64,000 nucleotides of DNA, from contig JAFZWV010000030.1 of NCBI GenBank assembly GCA_017617035.1, positions 51,282 through 115,281 on the forward strand, in the 5' to 3' direction. Shown here one piece after another: positions 46,949 to 56,370 of the stretch. A program made the position numbers and the translations under genes. Source of the stretch: Bacteroidales bacterium. Its GTDB lineage: Bacteria; Bacteroidota; Bacteroidia; Bacteroidales; UBA932. Each line of letters starts with the position of its first letter. Position 1 is the stretch's first letter. The notes below the pieces were generated by a model. The model worked only from the letters and a program-made list of their open reading frames with translations. It searched no databases and had not been told where the DNA came from.

Positions 46949-47570
46949 TAACCGCAGCCGGGTTCTCGGCACCCAGAACGGCGCTGCCCCCCACTACTAT
47001 ATCCACTCCCGCCTCGGCAAGAGCTTTTACGTTTGAGGGATTAACTCCGCCGTCGACCTCGATAAGGGTCGACGCTCCCTTGCGGGTTATCTCGGCTTTG
47101 AGCTTGGATACTCTGTCTATAGTCTCGTAAATGAATTTCTGGCCTCCGAAGCCGGCGAATACCGACATCACGAGGATATAATCGGCCTTCCCTACATACT
47201 TGAAAACTTTTTCGATCTTCACGTCGGGATCAAGCGCCACTCCCACCTTGAAGCCAAGTTTGTGGGCCTGGCGTATAAAGCGGCCGGTTTTGCAGCCTGA
47301 AGCCTCTATGTGGAAGCTGACGTACTGGACGCCGAGTTCCCTCAGCCTTTCGAACCATTTGTCGGGATTCACCACCATCAGGTGGGCGTCCAGCGGCTTA
47401 GTAGCTATAGAGGCTATGCCTGCTACCACAGGAAAACCGAAGGAGATGTTCGGCACGAGGGTGCCGTCCATGATGTCGAGGTGGATGAGGTCGGCATGCT
47501 CATCGACCATCCTCACATCTTTTTCCAGATGGAGGAAATCGGCTGTAAGCAGTGATGGAGCTACTAACAT
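46926..47570 (-). CDS. rpe: Ribulose-phosphate 3-epimerase
   Basis: A 214-residue TIM-barrel enzyme with all family blocks: APSLLTADFLHLEKDVRM, HLDIMDGTLVPNISFG, DAHLMVVNPDKW, VSFHIEA, ILVMSVFAGFGGQKF and EVDGGVNPSN. It interconverts ribulose-5-phosphate and xylulose-5-phosphate in the pentose phosphate pathway. It lies 2 bp downstream of pepD and overlaps birA convergently. Confidence 0.97.
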   Translation of the reverse strand: MLVAPSLLTADFLHLEKDVRMVDEHADLIHLDIMDGTLVPNISFGFPVVAGIASIATKPLDAHLMVVNPDKWFERLRELGVQYVSFHIEASGCKTGRFIRQAHKLGFKVGVALDPDVKIEKVFKYVGKADYILVMSVFAGFGGQKFIYETIDRVSKLKAEITRKGASTLIEVDGGVNPSNVKALAEAGVDIVVGGSAVLGAENPAAVIKALQEA

Positions 47571-47572
47571 GG

Positions 47573-48994
47573 CTATCTGAAGTTAACTACTACGTCTTCG
47601 AGGTGACGGACAAACTTATCGAGGCTCGCGAGTTCGAGTTTCTCGCCGGGGGCATGGACTCCGCGAAGGGTCGGACCGAAGGAAATCATATCGAGGTCCG
47701 GGAACTTCTCCAGGAAGAGGCCGCACTCAAGGCCGGCGTGGATAGCCAGCACGAGCGGATCCTGCCCGAAGCACTTCTTGTAGGACTCGACGCATACCTT
47801 GAGGATGTGGGAGTTTACATTGGGATTCCAGCCGGGGTATTCGCTGAGGTGGACTACCTGGGCCCCGCCGAGCGCGAGCGCAGCCTCTACCTTTGCTGCT
47901 GCGGCGCGGCACGCGGGCTTCGAACTGCTTCTCTGGCTGGTACAGACGAACACGGTATGTTCGGCGGCGTTAGTACGCACCGAGGCGAGGTTTGTCGAGG
48001 TCTCGACGAAGTCCTTGATGTCCTGGCTCATGGCAAGCACGCCGTGGGGGCAGGCGTAGAGCGAAGCGATGATGCGGCGCGAATCCGCAGCGTTCATCGC
48101 TTCCCCGGCCTGCGCCTGCTCGGTCTCGAAAGTGAGACCAGGGTCGGTGGTGTGGAATTCCTCGCGGAGAACCTCTCCGAATTCGGCGAAGGCGCTTTTC
48201 AGCGCGGCGGCGTCGGCTGAGGCAACTACAGCGCTGCACTCACGTGCGATAGCGTTGTGCTTGCCGCCGCCGTCGAGGCTGACCAGCCTGAGCCCGCTCC
48301 CCAGCTGCGAATAGAGGAAACGCAGGAGCAGCATCACGGTGTTTGCCCTGCCTTTGTTGATGTCGTCGCCGCTGTGGCCTCCAAGACCGCTGGCTATAGT
48401 CAGTTTCACGGTCTCGGCTGCGCCTACGGGCTCTGTATTATAGTTGAATGTGGCTTCGGTAGTCACTCCTCCGGCGCAGCCTATGAACATCTGGCCTTCG
48501 TCTTCGGAGTCGAGGTTGATAAGGGTTTTCCCGCTAAAGAATCCAGGCTGCATGGCTTCAGCGCCGTCCATACCGGTCTCTTCGGAAATCGTAAAGATGC
48601 ATTCGAGCCTGCCAGTAGGGTCATTAGCCTCCAGAAGGGCCAGACAAGCGGCTATACCAATGCCGTCGTCAGCTCCGAGGGTGGTCTCCTTCGCTATCAT
48701 CCAGCCGTCTTCGATGACGAACTCGATGGGATCCTTGAGGAAGTCGTGCTTGCTGGCGGGGAGTTTCTCGCATACCATGTCCTGATGGGCCTGGAGCACG
48801 AGGGTCGGGACGTTTTCCTTGCCGGGAGCGGCCGGTCTTGCTATTAAGACATTACCTATCTCGTCGCGCTTGGACTCGAGACCATGGGCTTTTGCCCATT
48901 CGAGCAGCCAGGCGGTAATGGGCTCTTCGTGGCCCGACTCGCGGGGAATACGGGTAATCTCCTTGAATATCTCAAGGACTCGTTTTGCATCCAT
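47573..48994 (-). CDS. pepD: Aminoacyl-histidine dipeptidase (M20 family, PepD)
   Basis: A 473-residue cytosolic dipeptidase. Metal ligands are visible in LQAHQDMVCE (His), LGADDGIGIA (bridging Asp), SEETGMDGAE (catalytic Glu pair), and the C-terminal IHAGLECGLFLEKFPDLDMI. It cleaves Xaa-His and other dipeptides. It sits 8 bp after dnaA and 2 bp before rpe in the same direction, so read-through from dnaA is likely. Confidence 0.94.
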   Translation of the reverse strand: MDAKRVLEIFKEITRIPRESGHEEPITAWLLEWAKAHGLESKRDEIGNVLIARPAAPGKENVPTLVLQAHQDMVCEKLPASKHDFLKDPIEFVIEDGWMIAKETTLGADDGIGIAACLALLEANDPTGRLECIFTISEETGMDGAEAMQPGFFSGKTLINLDSEDEGQMFIGCAGGVTTEATFNYNTEPVGAAETVKLTIASGLGGHSGDDINKGRANTVMLLLRFLYSQLGSGLRLVSLDGGGKHNAIARECSAVVASADAAALKSAFAEFGEVLREEFHTTDPGLTFETEQAQAGEAMNAADSRRIIASLYACPHGVLAMSQDIKDFVETSTNLASVRTNAAEHTVFVCTSQRSSSKPACRAAAAKVEAALALGGAQVVHLSEYPGWNPNVNSHILKVCVESYKKCFGQDPLVLAIHAGLECGLFLEKFPDLDMISFGPTLRGVHAPGEKLELASLDKFVRHLEDVVVNFR

Positions 48995-49002
48995 AACTGA
49001 AA

Positions 49003-50430
49003 TTATATTTCTACGGGGGCGAGTATGTTCTGAAGGTCAGTAACATACTTCTTGAAAACCCTGTCTGTTGACATCAGGTCGGAGACGATGGTGCAGGAAT
49101 GGAGAACGGTGCTGTGGTCCTTTCCTCCGGTCTCTGCTCCGATAGAAGAGAGGGAGCAGTTGCTGATAAGGTTGCGGCAGAGATACATGGAAATCTGACG
49201 CGCCTGCACTATCTGACGCTTACGGGAGTTGGAAACCAGGTCGGCGTGTGTGATCTTAAAGTACTCGCAGACAGTTTCCTGAACCTTCGAAATGCTGATT
49301 TCGTTGGTGCTTTCGCCCACAATTTTGTCGACGATGCTGCTGGCGAGCTCGATCGTACAGTCTTTGTGGGTAAAGGTAGCATAAGCCATCATCGAAATCA
49401 GAGCGCCTTCGAGTTCCCTGAAGTTGTTCTTAACGTTGATGGCTATATGCTTTAAGACATCTTCGTCGACCGAAAGGCCTTCCTGCAGGCAGCGCCTGCG
49501 GAGCATCTCCAGACGGGTGGCGAAATCGGGGTGACCGAGTTCGACCGAAAGGCCCCACTTGAAACGGGAGAGCATCCTCTCTTCGAAGCCCGCGAGATCT
49601 CTCGGAGCACGGTCGGAAGTGAGGATAAGCTGCTTGCCGTTCTGATGGAGGTGATTGAAGATGTTGAAGAAGGCGTTCTGGCTGCCGGTACCTATAAGAT
49701 CCTGGATGTCGTCCACGATAAGGACGTCTATCTTCATATAGAACGCGAGGAAGTCGGTGAGTTTGTTTCTCACGCTGGTCGCATCCATATACTGGGTCTT
49801 GAATTCGTTTCCGGTGACGTAAAGAACCGTAAGGTCAGGATACTGTTCCTTCACGGAATTTCCTACAGCCTGAGCCAGATGAGTCTTTCCTAGACCGGAG
49901 CCGCCGAAGATAAACAACGGGTTGAAAGGAGTCACTCCGGGCTTGGACGAGATATCTTTACCTACCGTAATTCCCAGCTTGTTGCACTCCCCTTCGATGA
50001 GGGTGCTGAAACGGTATGCAGGGTTCAACCTGGGGTCGATCTGGATACGCTTCAGGCCCGGGAAAACGAGTGCGCTGGGATTACCCGACGGTGAATATGA
50101 ATTAACCTGAACCGGCTTGTTCTGCGCAGCGGCGCCCTCCGCGCCGGGGACGGTGATGGGCTGCTGGCCCTGCACCGGCCTCACCCTGTACATCAGGCGC
50201 GCCCCGCCGCCAAGCTCCCTGCGAAGGGTACGGCTGAGGATATCGAGGAACGCGCTCTCGAGATAACTCCTATAATAATCTGTAGGAACTTCTATTGTAA
50301 GGGTGGAATCCACAAGAGAAATCGGCCTGATAGGTTTGAACCAGGTCTCGTACTGCTGGGGCTCAATATTCTGCTCGATAATGCGCAGACAATTCTCCCA
50401 CACTTGTATGTGTTTTTCTTTCTCTTGCAT
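49003..50430 (-). CDS. dnaA: Chromosomal replication initiator DnaA
   Basis: A 475-residue DnaA. Domain I about 1-80 (WENCLRIIEQNIEPQQYETW), a linker rich in Gln/Pro, the AAA+ domain (about 140-350) with Walker A GGSGLGKTHLAQ and Walker B VLIVDDIQDL, and DNA-binding domain IV with the signature GGKDHSTVLHSC. It is followed by pepD and rpe. The 253-bp AT-rich gap upstream holds a stem-loop but no convincing cluster of TTATCCACA boxes. Confidence 0.97.
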   Translation of the reverse strand: MQEKEKHIQVWENCLRIIEQNIEPQQYETWFKPIRPISLVDSTLTIEVPTDYYRSYLESAFLDILSRTLRRELGGGARLMYRVRPVQGQQPITVPGAEGAAAQNKPVQVNSYSPSGNPSALVFPGLKRIQIDPRLNPAYRFSTLIEGECNKLGITVGKDISSKPGVTPFNPLFIFGGSGLGKTHLAQAVGNSVKEQYPDLTVLYVTGNEFKTQYMDATSVRNKLTDFLAFYMKIDVLIVDDIQDLIGTGSQNAFFNIFNHLHQNGKQLILTSDRAPRDLAGFEERMLSRFKWGLSVELGHPDFATRLEMLRRRCLQEGLSVDEDVLKHIAINVKNNFRELEGALISMMAYATFTHKDCTIELASSIVDKIVGESTNEISISKVQETVCEYFKITHADLVSNSRKRQIVQARQISMYLCRNLISNCSLSSIGAETGGKDHSTVLHSCTIVSDLMSTDRVFKKYVTDLQNILAPVEI

Positions 50431-50558
50431 TGATTGTTGGAGGTCAACCGATTGGTTACTTCACTAATCGTTGGTTTGCAAAGGTGGGGGAAAAATTCTT
50501 AACAAAAAATATTTTTTAATGTTGATTTTTAAGTTTTTTTGACTTATATTTTTAAGAA

Positions 50559-50582
50559 GGCCCGCCTAAAAATTGGCGGGCT
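50559..50582 (-). terminator. Intrinsic-terminator-like hairpin between the amidase gene and dnaA
   Basis: GCCCGCC and GGCGGGC form a 7-bp GC stem (plus a G-T pair) around an 8-nt loop in otherwise very AT-rich DNA. On the minus strand it is followed by CCTTCTT and lies about 100 bp after the amidase stop, so it probably ends that transcript and insulates dnaA. The rest of 50431-50683 is T-rich sequence that probably includes the dnaA promoter (CACCTTTG near 50480 is a one-mismatch -7 box on the minus strand). Confidence 0.6.
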
Positions 50583-50683
50583 CATTTTGTTGAAAATCAA
50601 CCTTTTACAAAGTTTACATATGTGTAAGTGATTGATTATCCTAGTTATTATAATTTAGAAAGTTTCTAAAATAGCTTTCTGTA

Positions 50684-51841
50684 TCAATTAACCCGGCTAA
50701 CCGAATCTCCCTCTATTTTGACAAGGAAACAATCAGGATATTTCTTGGAAATCGAGGCCATTTTTGACCTTGCTTCCTCCTTTGTCTCGCTTATCCCGAT
50801 TACATGTCTATACAGCTTGCCGTTCGCAGACTTTTTAACAAGGAGTTTATAACCGAGAAGACGAGGGTCGCCTTCGGGCAATTCTTTCGACAAAGACGCA
50901 ATCTGAACTCCATACTTGACGCCTTGGGATTTCTCGACTTCGGCTGCGCCTCCTCTCGAAATGACATCTGTTTTTACTGTTTTATCGTTTCGCCCAACTT
51001 CCTCCTTGTCATTTCGACCAAGCGAAGCGCGTGGAGAAATCTCCATCGATTTGTCGTACTCAGTCTTATACTCTTTGAAGGCCTGGTACAGACATTCGGC
51101 AAGGCTCTCCCTCTGCTTTTCCTGCTTGAGGGTTGCAAGATCCTGCTCGTTGCTGATGAATCCAAGCTCGACCAGAACGGCGGGCATTGAGGTTTTCCAC
51201 AGGACGTAGAAAGGATCCTGGCTTACTCCCCTGCTGTTTTTGATGGGGCCGGAGGCCAGCTTGTCGCCTATAATCTCGGCAAACGAGATACTCTGTTCGA
51301 GATAGGCGCTCTGCATCATGGTCATAAAAATATAGGACTCGGGATCATTAGGGTTGAAATCCGCGGTAGCAGGATTATAGTCGTCGTCGAGGGTAATAAC
51401 GGCGTTTTCCCTCTGGACCATCGCAAGGTTCATTTTATAGAGGTCTGTTCCCTCTTTGTGGGACTGGCCGAGGACGTGGACCGAGTAGCCGTTGGCTGTT
51501 GTACCGCCGGCAGAATTGATATGTACAGAAATAAATAGGTTTGCACCCGCTTTATTTGCGATTTCGGCACGGTCATTGAGGGTAACGAAATGATCGGTGC
51601 TGCGCGTCATGATCACTTTGACATCAGGATACCCCTCTCGGATCTTCTCCGCCAGTGTTGATGCTATATCCAGGACGAAGGTTTTCTCATAAGAGTTGCC
51701 GTCTTTACTCACCGCCCCGGGGTCTTTACCGCCGTGGCCCGGGTCGATCACGACCGTAGTGAGTGAAAGCTTGTCTTCGGAAAGGCCGGCCAGAGAGAAT
51801 ACCAGAAGGAGTATAATCGAAGTCAGGATGCGTCTCATCAT
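50684..51841 (-). CDS. N-acetylmuramoyl-L-alanine amidase (Amidase_3) with C-terminal SPOR-like domain
   Basis: A 385-residue exported amidase starting MMRRILTSIILLLVF at 51841; a longer reading upstream would cross the promoter and part of lptD. The Amidase_3 domain (about 25-235) has VVIDPGHGGKDPGA (zinc His), SVHINSAGG and VLVELGFISNEQD (catalytic Glu). The C-terminal region (about 300-385, VKYGVQIASLSKELPEGD) resembles a SPOR peptidoglycan-binding domain. The linker between them carries a type II palindromic element read in frame (about 267-305). It cleaves the amide bond between MurNAc and the stem peptide, for cell separation. Confidence 0.92.
   Translation of the reverse strand: MMRRILTSIILLLVFSLAGLSEDKLSLTTVVIDPGHGGKDPGAVSKDGNSYEKTFVLDIASTLAEKIREGYPDVKVIMTRSTDHFVTLNDRAEIANKAGANLFISVHINSAGGTTANGYSVHVLGQSHKEGTDLYKMNLAMVQRENAVITLDDDYNPATADFNPNDPESYIFMTMMQSAYLEQSISFAEIIGDKLASGPIKNSRGVSQDPFYVLWKTSMPAVLVELGFISNEQDLATLKQEKQRESLAECLYQAFKEYKTEYDKSMEISPRASLGRNDKEEVGRNDKTVKTDVISRGGAAEVEKSQGVKYGVQIASLSKELPEGDPRLLGYKLLVKKSANGKLYRHVIGISETKEEARSKMASISKKYPDCFLVKIEGDSVSRVN
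50928..51042. repeat. Palindromic element type II, copy E (in frame in the amidase gene)
   Basis: Arms at 50928-50966 and 51007-51042 with a longer centre that contains a decayed partial arm (ATCGTTTCGCCC). On the minus strand it is read as EISPRASLGRNDKEEVGRND and later VISRGGAAEVEKS, in the linker between amidase and SPOR-like domains, in the same frame as copy A. Confidence 0.85.
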
Positions 51842-51863
51842 TGATAACTTGGAAATAAAATAG

Positions 51864-51871
51864 TATATTTG
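51864..51871 (+). promoter_or_regulatory. -7 box for lptD
   Basis: TATATTTG, exact consensus, 22 bp before the proposed TTG start at 51894. Confidence 0.6.
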
Positions 51872-51879
51872 CGGCTCTA

Positions 51880-51887
51880 CAAAAATA
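51880..51887 (-). promoter_or_regulatory. -7 box for the amidase gene
   Basis: On the minus strand TATTTTTG, exact consensus, 38 bp before the ATG at 51841. It confirms that the amidase start lies downstream of it, and interlocks with the divergent lptD promoter. Confidence 0.55.
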
Positions 51888-51893
51888 GCAATT

Positions 51894-54623
51894 TTGCGCA
51901 ATAAATACATCCACATACTGCTTATTCTTTTCACTCTGCTGATACTAGGCGGAGCGGATGCCTTTGCGCAAAAGAAGCAGGACCGCAAGCCCCTCGCGGG
52001 CGGCGCACGTCCGCAGAAGGAGAAGGTAGCGCCGGATTCGCTCGAACTTGCAAGGCGCGATTCCATAGCCCGGGCCGATTCGCTCTTCAAGCGCGATTCA
52101 CTCGCCATGCTAAAGAACAGCTCGCTGACCCAGCCCGCTTTCTCGACCGCGCGAGACTCTATCGTAGAAGTGTTTACCGACGGCAGCCGTAAGATCTACT
52201 ACTACGGCGATGTTACGGTCGAATACCAGGACATAAAGCTGACAGCCGAGCGTATGGAGTACGACCTGAATACTGGCGTCTGCTATGCCCATGGCGTTTT
52301 GGATACCCTTACGGGCGAGTGGATAGGCCGGCCGGTCATGACCCAGGGCGGCAAGACCTACAATATGGCCGAGGTCAAGTACAACTTCAACAACCGCAAG
52401 GCCAGCATCAAGCAGGTCATCACCTCCGAAGACGACGGTCTTCTCCATGGAGACCACGTCAAGATGATGCCCGACAAGTCGATCAACGTCGACCATGGAA
52501 AGTATACAGTCTGCGACCTCGAGCATCCTCACTATTGGATGGAGCTGTCGGTGGCGAAGGTGGTCACCAAACCTACCCGTAAGACGGTGTTTGGCCCGGC
52601 CCACCTTGTCGTAGGCGACGTCCATCTCCCCTTCGTCGGAATCCCATTCGGCTTCATTCCAAAGCGTCCCGAGAGGGCTACCGGTCTCCTGATGCCGAGC
52701 TTCGGTGAGGAGACCGCGCGCGGTTTCTATATGAGAGACGGCGGTATGTACTTCGTATTCGGCGATTATCTGGACCTGTCTGTTACCGGAGATTACTACA
52801 CCCTCGGTTCATGGGCACTGGACGTAAACTCCCGTTATAAGATCAACTACAAGGCCAACGGATCGTTCTCGATGACTATCTCCCACGACCAGGTCGGAGA
52901 GCAGGGCTCGCCCGATTTCGATTCTTCAGGCAACTTCGGTTTGAGGTGGCAGCACTCCCAGGACAGCAAGGCCCATCCTGGAACTTCGTTCAGCGCGTCC
53001 GTGAACTTCTCCAGCCCCCAGAACAGCAAGTACAACTCCCGTTCGGTCAACGAAGCTCTCCAGAACCAGATATCGTCATCCATCTCCTACTCCCACAACT
53101 GGGGAGGAAAGGTGAACCTGTCTGTCAACGCCCTGCATAGCCAGAACTCGCGAGACAGTTCATACGCATTCACCCTCCCGAATATCACCCTTTCGGTGAG
53201 TACCTTCTACCCTTTCAAGCAGAAGAATCGAGTGGGTAAGGAAAAGCCCTGGGAGAAGATTTCGTTCGGTTATAGTACCTCGCTGCAGAACAAGATCAAT
53301 TTCACCGCGAAAGAGTTCGGCGAAGAGTTTGGCACTTCCTCCTTTACTGACCGTTTCAAGAACGGTATGTCCCACAACTTCTCGATCGGTCTGCCAAGCT
53401 TCCAGCTGCTGAAGTACTTCAACTTCAACCCTTCTGTAAGCTATGGCCAGAGTTGGTTCTTCCGCTCGAGCGAAGCGGCCTACGATGCTGAGACAAACAA
53501 AGTCGAGCTTGTCCAGGGAGGAGCCTTCAAGACCTTCGGCATTACCCAGACTTATTCCGGATCGATAGCCATGAGTACACGCCTCTACGGTATGTTCAAC
53601 TTTGGACGCTACAGTAAGGTTCAGGCTATACGCCATGTCGTTTCACCTTCACTCAGCATGCAGTTCAGCCCGGAAAAGGGTACCTACGCCAACGGTTGGA
53701 GGACCTATAACTATACCGACAAGAACGGAGAGGCGAAGGAATACCAGTACAACATCTACCAGGGTCAGTTGGGTTCCTATCCCTCGAAGGGTAAGAGCGC
53801 TACCGCTTCCCTGCAGATAGGAAACAACCTAGAGGCTAAGGTCCGCGACCCTGCGGACTCGACCGGCAAGGGCAGCAAGAAGGTCAAACTTCTGGATCAG
53901 CTCAACCTTTCGACCAACTACAACTTCCTGGCAGACTCCTGCAAGATGGGCAAGATCAGTACGTCCATGAGCACCAACCTGCTGGGTAAGATTAACATTA
54001 GCGCCAGCGCCGCCTTCGATCCCTATGCCGTCAGCCATAAAGGACGCCCCATCAAGGAATACGCTTTCACTCAAGGCCAGGGTATAGCTCGCTTTACTAA
54101 CGCATCTGCTTCGGCCTCGTATTCCATTTCAGGCAAGGGCTCCATCAACGGCAACGACGGACGTACAGACAGTAGCAGCCCTGCAGATTTCTACCAGAGG
54201 ATTTACTATCACCCGGTCACCGGAGAATATGTCCCCGGCGGCTGGCTGTACTACACCAACCCCAATGTCCCATGGTCCATGAACTTCAACGCCAACTTCA
54301 ACTGTAGCCGCTCTCCTGTGTACAATGCGGAAACTGATGAGCTGACTTTCAAGAACACGCTTACTTCTACCCTGGGTGTAAGCGGAAACATTAAACTAAC
54401 CCCCAGGATGTCTATCAATGCATCCTCCGGTTATGACTTCATCGCGAAAAAAATAACGACTACTCAGATAAGCGCCTCTTACGATCTCCACTGTTTCAAC
54501 ATTGCGGTGTCGTGGGTCCCGCTTGGAACCTGGCAGTCGTACAGTTTCAAGATTGCTGCAAATGCAGCCTCTCTTGCCGATCTGCTACGCTTCAAGAAGA
54601 GCAGCAGCTATTGGGATAGATAA
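51894..54623 (+). CDS. lptD: LPS-assembly protein LptD-like outer-membrane protein
   Basis: A 909-residue outer-membrane protein. The signal peptide (LLILFTLLILGGADAFAQ) is followed by a Lys/Arg/Asp-rich stretch, an OstA-like beta-jellyroll (about 95-250: YYYGDVTVEYQDIKLTAERM, MTQGGKTYNMAEVKYNF) and a large beta-barrel (about 270-909), beginning GIPFGFIPKRPERATGLLMP. LptD inserts lipopolysaccharide into the outer leaflet. No ATG exists before the signal peptide; TTG at 51894 (MRNKYIHIL) is the only sensible start. The usual Cys disulfide pattern of proteobacterial LptD is not apparent. Confidence 0.9.
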   Translation: MRNKYIHILLILFTLLILGGADAFAQKKQDRKPLAGGARPQKEKVAPDSLELARRDSIARADSLFKRDSLAMLKNSSLTQPAFSTARDSIVEVFTDGSRKIYYYGDVTVEYQDIKLTAERMEYDLNTGVCYAHGVLDTLTGEWIGRPVMTQGGKTYNMAEVKYNFNNRKASIKQVITSEDDGLLHGDHVKMMPDKSINVDHGKYTVCDLEHPHYWMELSVAKVVTKPTRKTVFGPAHLVVGDVHLPFVGIPFGFIPKRPERATGLLMPSFGEETARGFYMRDGGMYFVFGDYLDLSVTGDYYTLGSWALDVNSRYKINYKANGSFSMTISHDQVGEQGSPDFDSSGNFGLRWQHSQDSKAHPGTSFSASVNFSSPQNSKYNSRSVNEALQNQISSSISYSHNWGGKVNLSVNALHSQNSRDSSYAFTLPNITLSVSTFYPFKQKNRVGKEKPWEKISFGYSTSLQNKINFTAKEFGEEFGTSSFTDRFKNGMSHNFSIGLPSFQLLKYFNFNPSVSYGQSWFFRSSEAAYDAETNKVELVQGGAFKTFGITQTYSGSIAMSTRLYGMFNFGRYSKVQAIRHVVSPSLSMQFSPEKGTYANGWRTYNYTDKNGEAKEYQYNIYQGQLGSYPSKGKSATASLQIGNNLEAKVRDPADSTGKGSKKVKLLDQLNLSTNYNFLADSCKMGKISTSMSTNLLGKINISASAAFDPYAVSHKGRPIKEYAFTQGQGIARFTNASASASYSISGKGSINGNDGRTDSSSPADFYQRIYYHPVTGEYVPGGWLYYTNPNVPWSMNFNANFNCSRSPVYNAETDELTFKNTLTSTLGVSGNIKLTPRMSINASSGYDFIAKKITTTQISASYDLHCFNIAVSWVPLGTWQSYSFKIAANAASLADLLRFKKSSSYWDR

Positions 54624-54632
54624 AAATATTGC

Positions 54633-54640
54633 TATATTTG
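54633..54640 (+). promoter_or_regulatory. -7 box for rho
   Basis: TATATTTG, exact consensus, 59 bp before the rho ATG. The leader between them carries a 10-bp palindrome TCGAATTCGA (54646-54655) and a small hairpin. Confidence 0.6.
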
Positions 54641-54663
54641 CACTGTCGAATTCGATAATGCAG

Positions 54664-54677
54664 CGGCATTTCTGCCG
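54664..54677 (+). promoter_or_regulatory. Hairpin in the rho leader
   Basis: CGGCA-TTTC-TGCCG is a perfect 5-bp stem with a tetraloop, 22 bp upstream of the rho start codon. rho is known to be autoregulated through its leader in other bacteria; whether this hairpin takes part is inference. Confidence 0.35.
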
Positions 54678-54699
54678 TATCACTCTATAATTTTCAACT

Positions 54700-56370
54700 A
54701 TGACACACCGTCTTTACGACCTCAGTCAGATGAGTCGTGAGCAGCTCGAAGAGATTGCATCGGGACTCAAAATCAAATCAATCAAGAAATTAGACGACGA
54801 GAATCTCGCCTACGCTATATTGGATGCAGAGGCTAGTCTGGCCGCATCTCAGCCCGATCCCGAAAAGTCGGAGCCCAAGAAGCGCGGCCGTAAGCCGAAA
54901 GCGGAAAAAGTAAAAGAAGAGCCCAAGCCGGAAGAGCCGGAAAAACCAGCTGAACCCGAGAAAGCGGTCGAACAGGAAAAGCCCGCCCAGAAGAAGCGTG
55001 GCCGTAAGCCTAAGACCGAAAAGGCTCAGAAGGAAGAGCCTAAGAAAGAGGAGCCCCGCAAGGACGAGCCTACTCCCGATGAGAAGAAGGCCGCTATCCT
55101 CGCCAAGGCCCAGGAAAGGCTCGACCAGAAAAAACAGGCCGGCAAGCAGCATGGCCAGAATCAGAACCAGGGCCAGAATCAGCCGCAGCCCCAGAAACCG
55201 AAGGTTCCCGAGTATGAGGGAACCGTAGAGGCTACCGGCGTGCTTGAGATCATGCCCGACGGCTATGGCTTCCTGCGCAGCTCCGACTATAACTACCTTA
55301 ACAGCCCTGACGATATCTACATCTCCCAGCAGCAGATCAAGCAGAACGCCCTTAAGAACGGCGATACTGTGACTGGCGAGATCAGGCCCCCGCGCGAGGG
55401 AGACAAGTACTTCCCTCTCGTCAAGGTCAAGTTCATCAACGGCCGTACCCCGGAATTCATCCGCGACCGCGTCCCGTTCGACTTCCTTACCCCGCTATTC
55501 CCGGACGAGAAGTTCAACCTGCTCGGCCATGGCCATGGCACCGATCCTTCCTGCCGCATCGTCGACATGTTCTCGCCTATCGGAAAGGGCCAGCGCGGGC
55601 TTATCGTAGCCCAGCCGAAGACCGGTAAGACCATGCTCCTCAAGAGCATCGCCAACGCCATCGCCGACAATCATCCGGAGGTCTACGAGATCGTCCTTCT
55701 TATCGACGAGCGTCCGGAGGAAGTTACCGATATGCAACGCAGCGTCAAGGCCGAGGTTGTCGCCTCTACCTTCGACGAGCCCGCCGATCACCACGTCAAG
55801 GTGGCGAACATGGTCCTCGAGAAGGCCCGCAGGCTGGTTGAGTGTGGCCATGACGTCGTGATCCTGCTTGACTCTATCACCCGTCTTGCCCGCGCCTACA
55901 ATACCGTTCAGCCAGCGTCGGGTAAGGTCCTTACCGGTGGTGTGGATGCCAACGCCCTTCAGAAGCCCAAGCGCTTCTTCGGCGCAGCCCGTAATGTCGA
56001 AGGTGGCGGCTCGCTCACGATCCTTGCAACTGCCCTTACTGAGACCGGCTCCAAGATGGACGACGTTATCTTCGAGGAATTCAAGGGTACCGGCAACTCC
56101 GAAATCCAGCTCGACAGGACCCTCGCCAACAGGCGCATCTTCCCTGCCGTCAACGTGGTGCTTTCAGGAACTCGCCGCGACGACCTGCTGTATGAGAAGT
56201 ACAACGGACAGAGGATTTGGATCCTCAGGAAACTCCTCGCCGACATGAATCCGACGGAGGCGATGAACTTTATGCTTCAGCTGATGGACGAATACAAGAC
56301 CAACCAGGATCTTATCGACAATATGAATAAGGTGAGCCCGCGCGAGGCGAAGTTCTACGATTCGTTCTAG
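54700..56370 (+). CDS. rho: Transcription termination factor Rho with K/E/P-rich N-terminal insert
   Basis: A 556-residue Rho. The N-terminal helix bundle (about 1-45, [20 protein letters not shown]) is separated from the RNA-binding OSB fold (about 175-250; [13 protein letters not shown]) by some 120 residues rich in Lys, Glu, Pro, Gln and AT-hook-like KKRGRKPK repeats. The RecA-like motor has the P-loop [10 protein letters not shown] (about 304-313), Walker [16 protein letters not shown] and the R-loop/Q-loop region. Such charged inserts are common in this phylum. Its stop overlaps a convergent glycosyltransferase gene by 4 bp. Confidence 0.96.
   Translation: MTHRLYDLSQMSREQLEEIASGLKIKSIKKLDDENLAYAILDAEASLAASQPDPEKSEPKKRGRKPKAEKVKEEPKPEEPEKPAEPEKAVEQEKPAQKKRGRKPKTEKAQKEEPKKEEPRKDEPTPDEKKAAILAKAQERLDQKKQAGKQHGQNQNQGQNQPQPQKPKVPEYEGTVEATGVLEIMPDGYGFLRSSDYNYLNSPDDIYISQQQIKQNALKNGDTVTGEIRPPREGDKYFPLVKVKFINGRTPEFIRDRVPFDFLTPLFPDEKFNLLGHGHGTDPSCRIVDMFSPIGKGQRGLIVAQPKTGKTMLLKSIANAIADNHPEVYEIVLLIDERPEEVTDMQRSVKAEVVASTFDEPADHHVKVANMVLEKARRLVECGHDVVILLDSITRLARAYNTVQPASGKVLTGGVDANALQKPKRFFGAARNVEGGGSLTILATALTETGSKMDDVIFEEFKGTGNSEIQLDRTLANRRIFPAVNVVLSGTRRDDLLYEKYNGQRIWILRKLLADMNPTEAMNFMLQLMDEYKTNQDLIDNMNKVSPREAKFYDSF

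Noticed and set aside
50431-50683. Firm oriC call next to dnaA
   Set aside because: No cluster of DnaA boxes could be seen; kept only as a possibility.
51842-52108. N-terminal extension of the amidase
   Set aside because: It crosses both divergent promoters and the lptD start; the Met at 51841 gives a proper signal peptide.
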